This document shows positions 57,950 through 64,000 of a DNA stretch of 64,000 nucleotides, piece after piece (position 1 is the first letter of the stretch; every line of letters starts with the position of its first letter). The DNA is from Acanthosoma haemorrhoidale. Its lineage: Eukaryota; Arthropoda; Insecta; Hemiptera; Acanthosomatidae. The notes below the pieces were generated by a model, which ran no database searches, had not been told where the DNA came from, and was given only the letters and a program-made list of their open reading frames with translations. Location of the stretch: positions 36,651,841-36,715,840 of the forward strand of contig OV884009.1 in the NCBI GenBank assembly GCA_930367205.1. The letters run 5' to 3'. Position numbers and translations under genes: made by a program.

Positions 57950-59400
57950 CCAAAAGTAGAAATCGAAACAAAAAACAAATAAGCAGAGATGAAAAAAAAT
58001 AAATAAATAAAACATAGAAATGATCGCAAGAGGGGAAAGAGTATGGAAGGTTGCTGGGATGAATAAAAAAAAAAAATAAACATAATAATAACGATGAATT
58101 ATGAATTGATACATTGAAGGGATATAAGAAACTGGTAAAGTTTTAATTTAAAGATTAGTATAGTTGATGAACGATGACTATCGATGAGGATAGAGTTCTA
58201 AATGTTTGTGAAACGGATAAGAATTGAACGGTCAAAGGCATCAGCTTTGTGAGGAGGGAATTGCAGGTCTCAATAATAGGATATAGTTTAGCGGGATTTG
58301 ATCGCTGATTTGAATTGAAGGAAGCTGTGAATATAAGGGGTATTTTTAGTCATGATCGAATTGAAGAGGAGGTATGCAAGGAAGCAATGGTGACAAGCGG
58401 AAGGGTGCAGTCATCCCTTGGAGTAGTGCCGCGAAATGCGAAGATCTCTGGGGATCCCGATTATAAATTATAGAAAACAATTCATCAGTTCTAGCCAAGC
58501 CTCAAGGTCCTCTGTACACTGTACACCACACAACATTATCCATAATGGGATAATACAAGAAAGGAAACTAAGAGTTTGCACTATGTAATAGGAGGAGATG
58601 CCAGGATCGATTGAGCAATAATTGTCTGGAAACGGATCAGTGGTTGGTTTGGGAAATGTCTTTCCAGGATAGAGTTTGGTCAATGACCAATGAAATATAG
58701 CATCGCATAGGTCAGTAATCGATGGGGAAGGTGGTAATATCAATTAGGGTTTTGAGAAGGGGAGTGAACCAATGACGATTGCTTTGACAGATTTCTGCAC
58801 ATTCAATCAAAGATAATAAAGAGAGACCCTAATATTAAAAATTATTTGTAAATTTGGATACCATTGGCATATAAGTGGAATGAATAGTGATGGATAGATA
58901 TATCGAGTCGATGATGTAGACACAGAAAAGTAATGGAAAAAGCGATTAACCCTGAGCTGTACTGGATGAAAATGAAAGGGGTTGGGCTGAATCAGGGCAG
59001 GACTGGGTACTACCTGGGAGTGATTAGAAATAAATGACTTAAACCAGCTGATGTCACTGTTAGAGGATATCAATACAAGTTTCGATAGAAAGGTGGAGTT
59101 ATCAAGGGTGTCGAATGGTTTGGTAAAGTCTGAGAAGATCTGTTGTTGGCGGATTGCTGGTCTAGCGTGATTATGGTGAGAGCTAATTAGCTGGAAAACC
59201 CTGGCTGAAAGCCGGATTATAGAAGATTTAATCGTGGTTCTAGAAATTAGGAAATTTGAGATAAAACTAGCCTTTCGAGGGGATAGAGAGACTAAATGTA
59301 GGCAGGTAGTCTTTGGGGAGATGGGGTAAGCAACTTCATTTAATGGAAGAGCATTCGGTATTTTCTAGGAAGAAGGAAATGTGGAATTTTTAAGGGGAAA
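57950..59400 (-). mobile_element. LINE family K (L2/CR1-like) remnant
   Basis: On the minus strand, in mixed frames: QSGFQPGFSS and IITLDQQSANNR (about 59220-59150), DFTKPFDTLDNSTFLSKL (about 59130-59075, RT block A), WFKSFISNHSQVVPSPALI (about 59045-58990), and YSFHLYANGIQIYK (about 58880-58840), where YADD has decayed to YANG. The HSFHLYADDxQIY-type context is characteristic of L2/CR1-group LINEs. The 3' part (58080-58450) recurs at 10870 and 41290. Confidence 0.75.
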
Positions 59401-60615
59401 TTTATAAATGTGAACACAATACATAGATTACAGAGTTTTTAAATCCGGATTAAAAAGTGAAACCAGAACCTAGAAGGAAAACCAACTTCAAAAGTTAGGT
59501 TTGCTCTATGTAGTGAAAGTGAGAAAATTAGAAAGGGTATAATTTGCCATTCACATGCAACATGTAGCATGTGACATGAAGAGCAAACAGGCAATCTGTA
59601 TTTAACTTAAGGAAGCTTTAAGATAAAGGCAGTAATCGTAGAGACTTTTAAAAGAATAATGAGTTAAGCAACTCAACTCTGATTACGTAATAACCATATA
59701 ATTAAACAATCGGAGTTAACAGAAATGAGAGCCTAGTTAAGGAATCTAACCATGAAGAGGGAGTGAAACAGACAGTTAATAATAACAAGTCAGTTGAGCG
59801 AGTCCCTTCCACTTACGTAAGAACTCTGAGGAGTTTGAAATCCCCCCAATGAGAAATATTAGTAGAATTACATGAAACTTGTAACAAAGTTAAGGCTGAG
59901 AGGGGGGGGGGGGGTACCCAGGAAGTTCTAAACCCAACTGATATCCCAGACCGACCCTGGGTTGCTGCGATACACTTCTTTCCGCTACACCTTAACGTTT
60001 TTGTAACATGGTACACAGAGTATATTTTTTTAACGCTTCGTTATGTTATGAGGTATTCATGAACACGTTGCATCTTAAAATTGAATTAATTAAATATGAA
60101 ACTTATTCAGAGACATATCAGAGACAAATAAAAAAAAAAAACCTTCATGTAAATATAAAACGTTATTGAAAATAACGTGCTTAGTCAGATAGCGGAACGT
60201 GACCAAGCATCGTTAAAAAAAAAATCGTTAAAACTTAAAACGAGCTGTATGATCAAATAAGGATATCTCAAACATATAACAGGATAAAAAATGTCCTCAG
60301 CATTGAAAAACCAAAAGTAGTTTGTATTATTGTTAATCGTTATTCCTCACAAAATTGTATGGAAATGGTTATATCGTCGCCAGATGTTGCAGCATTTAGA
60401 GTTAATGAGAAGCCAAGTCTCCACGGTTACAAGTCGGTATGCTACGGGCTATGGAAACGGTCAACGTTCCACTTACATTTTTGAATTGCTTTAGTTGTAG
60501 TGAGCAATACACACTTGTTGAGGGCCTCAAATATTCCTACTCACCGTACTGTGATATTCGACTGATCATTCCTCAATGAATAATAGGTACTCTGAACTAT
60601 ATATTTACTACTATA
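59401..60615. other. No gene recognised
   Basis: G run of about 14 bases at 59901-59914. A 67-codon minus frame (59813-60016) has no recognisable domain. Confidence 0.4.
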
Positions 60616-60791
60616 TGTTAATCGTCGGCGGATAAGTTTGATTAAAAAAATAGAGAAATGAACGACACTCTCAAGCGTCTGTAAAGAGACTGCTTTATTG
60701 TCTTTAGTAATCCGACATACATAGGATCATGGATTGTTTGCATCCCATGATCGTATTAGTTTTCAACATAGACTTACCTTTGGCTTTAACT
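60616..60791 (-). mobile_element. Gypsy-type solo LTR (176 bp), related to the 19.45-25.37 kb element
   Basis: Starts TGTTAATCGTC and ends TTTAACT with TATA on both sides (60612-60615 and 60792-60795). It is collinear with the 185-bp LTR: TTAAYCGTC near the start, AGACTGYTTTATT in the middle, ATACAT...GG-ATTG-TTTG-CATCCC towards the end. The sequence identity is moderate, so this is a related family. A hairpin sits at the same position (60725-60752). It lies 14 bases from the mariner copy 2. Confidence 0.85.
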
Positions 60792-60806
60792 TATATATAA
60801 CTTATA

Positions 60807-61698
60807 CAAAGGGTGTCCTAAAATTATCGCTAGATTTGATTTAAATAGAAAACACAATTTTTAGTATTTTTGTTGTTATTTTTTTATTAAATTATAAAGT
60901 AAATAGGATAGGGTTATTTATGGAATAGCACATCGGGGAAATGGCCTCCACGACTTTGCTAGCACATACGCACTCTTTTGTCGAAATTTCCATGACCATC
61001 TGGCATAAATGTGGTTGAATTTCGTTGATGCAGCGTTGAATTTCCTATTTTAATGCACGGGTGGATGTGAGCTTGTTGACATACACCTTTGACTTTAAAT
61101 AACCCCATAAAAAGAAATCTAAAGGTGGTAAATCACACGATCTAGGGGGCCAATTCTGATCACCGAAACGAGAGAGTACACGACCTGGAAATGTCTCATG
61201 CAGTATTTGAATTGTTTCATGGGCTGTATGGCATGTGGCACCATCTTGTTGAAACCACATATTGGCCACATCAATATCATCCAATTTAGGCTCGGGCTAC
61301 GACGCCGAATTGATGTTCCTGGGTTTTCAACAACACTCTCACGCACTGCTTTGATATTGACATTTGAACGCCTTGTTTTTGGATGACCAGTGTGTTTAGT
61401 GTCTCTAACTGATCCAGTCTCCCTAAATTTTTCAATTAATCGCTTCACAGTTGATGAAGTCAAAACAATAATCTGACCATATTTTGTATGAAATTTTCGA
61501 ACTGCGGCTACCAAACTTTCATTGTTTTTGAGATAATGTTCAACAATAAAGACACGTTTTTGTATCGTGTAACGCTCCCTTTTCACTAACCCTGAACTGT
61601 CAGCTGTCAAATTGTTTTTTTTGGGGGGGAGTTGCCCGCAATTTACTGCACAAATGGCGGCCAATTCAAATCTTGCGTTAATTCTGGGGCACCCTTTA
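60807..61698 (-). mobile_element. Tc1/mariner (DD41D type) element, copy 2, internally deleted
   Basis: Terminal repeats AAAGGGTGTCCTAAAATTA (left) and the complement of AAAGGGTGCCCCAGAATTAA (right). It encodes the same two transposase pieces as copy 1 with the same deletion between them. The catalytic part is in frame here. Flanked by TA (60805-60806 and 61699-61700). Confidence 0.94.
61045..61664 (-). pseudogene. Mariner DD41D transposase remnant, copy 2
   Basis: The N-terminal piece (61664-61320) has the helix-turn-helix series RYTIQKRVFIVEHYLKNN, AAVRKFHTKYGQ and STVKRLIEKFRETGSV. The C-terminal piece (61284-61045) has MWFQQDGATCHTA with the second catalytic Asp, and WPPRSCDLPPLDFFLWGYLK with the third Asp; exactly 41 residues separate them, the spacing of the rosa/visitor (DD41D) group. 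The first catalytic Asp and neighbours are deleted and the two pieces are in different frames. It cannot be active. Confidence 0.92.
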
Positions 61699-61984
61699 TA
61701 TGTACATATATATTTTGATTTATATACTTATGCACATATGTCCGGGATATTAATCACCCAATAAAAAGTGATGAATTGAATCGCTTTCATGACCATTACA
61801 GAAGAGCGTACACACTCACACACAAAATTTCAGCTAGACATGAAGTACAGTATATCACTTCGGGCTCAGCAATTAGGTTCGAACCTCTTAGAAGATCTGT
61901 TCATGTATTGGACCCATTGGTGGAGCTAGTGTCTAATCATTTATCGGAAAGGGATAAAACCAGGTCTGGCTAATTACTGACCGC
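61699..61984. repeat. Mariner-associated flanking segment shared by both copies (copy 2)
   Basis: Homologous to 56200-56486. It is enclosed here between the right terminal repeat of the mariner and an additional terminal repeat at 61983-62004. The 65-codon plus frame at 61776-61973 lies inside it and has no recognisable domain. Confidence 0.94.
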
Positions 61985-62006
61985 GTTGATTCTGGGACAC
62001 CCTTCA
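61983..62006 (-). repeat. Third mariner terminal repeat, outer right end of a composite
   Basis: GCGTTGATTCTGGGACACCC matches the inner right terminal repeat GCGTTAATTCTGGGACACCC of copy 1 with one change and is followed by TTCATA. With the left end at 60807 it defines a 1.2-kb composite flanked by TA. Confidence 0.9.
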
Positions 62007-62008
62007 TA

Positions 62009-63282
62009 ACTAACTGTATCTATGCTATTTTGATTTTTAAGTTACCTTTTCTCTCTTCAATATAGTCAGGTTTGAAATTATCTGGTTCTTAGACCATCCG
62101 ATAGGTCATTCTTTACCCCGAACGGGGAGGATCTACTTTCAAACAGATACGTGGCTCATAACGGATGGTGTAAGAAAAAAGTTTGGTATGTGTCAATTTC
62201 GGGTCCGGCACCTTTAGGACTTAAGCGCATGCTGCTACGTACTTTTCTTAGTTGTTATATTTGTTCGATGTTTGGAGACACAGAAAAGAGGACAACGCAA
62301 AAAGAATTATAGATGAAATAATAAAAATCACAAATTTATAGTCATTTAACACACTTTTTATAGATGTTGATTGGTGAGCTATAAGGCCCTGCAAATATGC
62401 TAATTAAAGTTTTTAAAACCATTTATTAATTGTCAGATAATACGTGAAGAATAGTGAAGACTATGGTTAAAAAAGTATAACCTAATACCGCTCGTTCGTA
62501 AAAGATGATACCAAATAAACACACTGTACATTTTTTTATTTTTAAATAACGGCAAGACTAGAATTCATAGACGACACTAGTTATTTTAATACTAGAAATA
62601 TTTATATTATTGACTGTTGGTTGAAATAAAATAGTGAAGAATACAGTGGGGCCTTTAAAAAGCTTTTTTGAACACAATATGAAAAAAAAAATTAAATAAT
62701 TATGTTACAAAAACTATTTATAAATTGGAAAAATCCATCTCAGATATTAAAAGGCAAAATTGCACTATTAAGGTTGGCTGGTCAAAAGACGAAACAATTA
62801 ACAAATGCCGCAGTCAGGAACTTAGATAAGGTTAGACCCTAACGGTCTAACTGGTACCTACAAAGGGCACAATGACAGTTAGTCGGCACGGGATAAACTC
62901 TTTTTTCTGAGTAGGAAGCGGAAATACATCGTTCATACCTGAAATCCACCAGGTAATAATGACCCACGACTTAATGTCTTTAATTTCCTTAAAATTCATT
63001 TCTTTTTTAAGCTAATGAACCATTCAGATATATCAAATTTGTTGGTTATTATTTACTATTTGGGTATTCCCTTCAGGCATTAAAAGTACGATTAATGAAC
63101 ATTTTTACTTTAGTTAAATTTGACTTCCCCAATAGAGAAACTTCTAATATTAGTCCATGTACTCCACATCACTTTGGCGTGGAAACAATTAGAGTATTTG
63201 ATTCGAGACTTTACATTATATGTGAATGTCTGAATAGGGATTCTAATCATTATAAATTGTTGTTTGCTACGATATTTATATT
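62009..63282. other. No gene recognised
   Basis: AT-rich sequence. A small hairpin TTAGACC-CTAAC-GGTCTAA lies near 62833-62851. Frames at 63095-63334 are short and unrecognised. Confidence 0.4.
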
Positions 63283-64000
63283 CAAGTACGGTATTTAGGC
63301 TTCCATCTCGATAAAAGGCTGGCATGGAACCCACACACGAAGCTAAAAAGACAAGAAATAAACACTTTCGATAACTACACAGACTACTTAAAAGGACATC
63401 TCATGTCTCAATAGAATATAAATTACAAATCTACAAAGTTATACCTAAGCCAATACAGAATAGAGCTGGTGACAGCAAAAATGTTGAAAATCAAGCGTAT
63501 TTTATTCTTTCAATCAAAAGTCTTGAGAACAATAGCTAATGCCCCTTATTACGCCTGCAACAAAACCTTTCATAAGGATCTTCATATACCCTCCTCCCTT
63601 CCAAGTTCGTGAAATTCCATTGATATCTATCAAACCACCCTAATCCCCATATTACAGTCTATACTCTGTACCACTCATTCCTATTACCTTCTCCGAGACT
63701 AAAGCGGCAGTAGCCTCGTGACCTGATATAAATACGTGGCAATAGGAGTTCTGGCAGTGGTTAGTTTTTCGAATCATATCCAGAGCGTCCGTGGATCTCG
63801 CGCTCTTGGCCAGCCTCCACTGGCTCGTATCCGGTTACGCGGCTGACGGAGGAGCGTGGGGGACCCAAGACTCCTCTTTCGCATGTGAGGAGGTCTGTTT
63901 GTAAATTGTGTATGAATGAGCGAGTGAATGAAAACTGTAAATATGGTATGAATGAGAACATTATCACAATTACCCATTCTCCAATGAGGCAGATCGTAAT
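63283..64000 (+). mobile_element. LINE J1 fragment running off the window end
   Basis: Begins at GTACGGTATTTAGGCTTCC in the RT C-terminal region (YLGFHLD...) and proceeds with several small deletions through the RT end (CCTCGTGACCTGATATAA) and into the 3' UTR (GAATGAGCGAGTGAATG). The last bases GAGGCAGATCGTAAT show the UTR continues beyond the window. Frameshifts are frequent. Confidence 0.93.

Noticed and set aside
55552..61664. An active mariner
   Set aside because: Both copies lack the first catalytic Asp and have their transposase pieces in different frames.

Overview
This is eukaryotic, almost certainly insect (arthropod) genomic DNA. It is A+T-rich, has no operons, tRNA genes or rRNA genes that I can support, and is packed with Jockey-clade LINEs, a gypsy-type LTR retrotransposon with AGTTAA/TTAACT termini at a TATA target, and Tc1/mariner relatives with a DD41D catalytic spacing. 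No intact host gene is recognisable. The two best host-like signals are a decayed coding stretch at about 31.7-34.3 kb, split by a LINE, and a very short possible last exon near 56.56 kb. Most open frames in the window are chance frames or transposon pieces.

Layout. 0-11 kb: unannotated AT-rich DNA with two solo LTRs of one family (1702-2370 and 9138-9745), a LINE 3' fragment, a (TA)n tract and a head-to-head pair of tRNA-like SINE modules (5.75-6.04 kb). 11.4-14.55 kb: the longest Jockey-type LINE copy (zinc-knuckle ORF1, broken endonuclease, long open reverse transcriptase, poly-A tail, 8-bp target-site duplication). 15.4-18.9 kb: LINE fragments, one overlapped by a 290-bp tandem duplication. 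19.45-25.37 kb: a gypsy retrotransposon on the minus strand with two 185-bp LTRs (2 differences), tRNA-Phe-type primer site, gag, protease, RT/RNase H and integrase. It is interrupted inside the protease by a 549-bp solo LTR of the same family as those at 1.7 and 9.1 kb, with a 5-bp duplication. 27-34.9 kb: more LINE copies (two with 11-13 bp target duplications), a dispersed duplication, and the decayed coding stretch. 37-49.5 kb: a divergent LTR, decayed RT remnants from several LINE lineages, a 24-bp minisatellite that is open in frame, and a LINE inserted directly after it. 51.9-64 kb: LINE fragments, an LTR-like promoter repeat, two internally deleted mariner copies with shared flanking DNA (the second with a third terminal repeat, forming a composite), an L2/CR1-like LINE remnant, and a second gypsy-type solo LTR.

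What acts together: nothing here looks like a functional cellular pathway. The biology visible is a record of transposon activity: repeated 5'-truncated insertion of one LINE family in both orientations (about 14 copies sharing one 3' end), nested LTR insertion, LTR-LTR recombination leaving solo LTRs, and a mariner that seems to have carried host DNA between two non-adjacent ends. All domain calls were made by eye from translated sequence; family names are by motif, not by database search.
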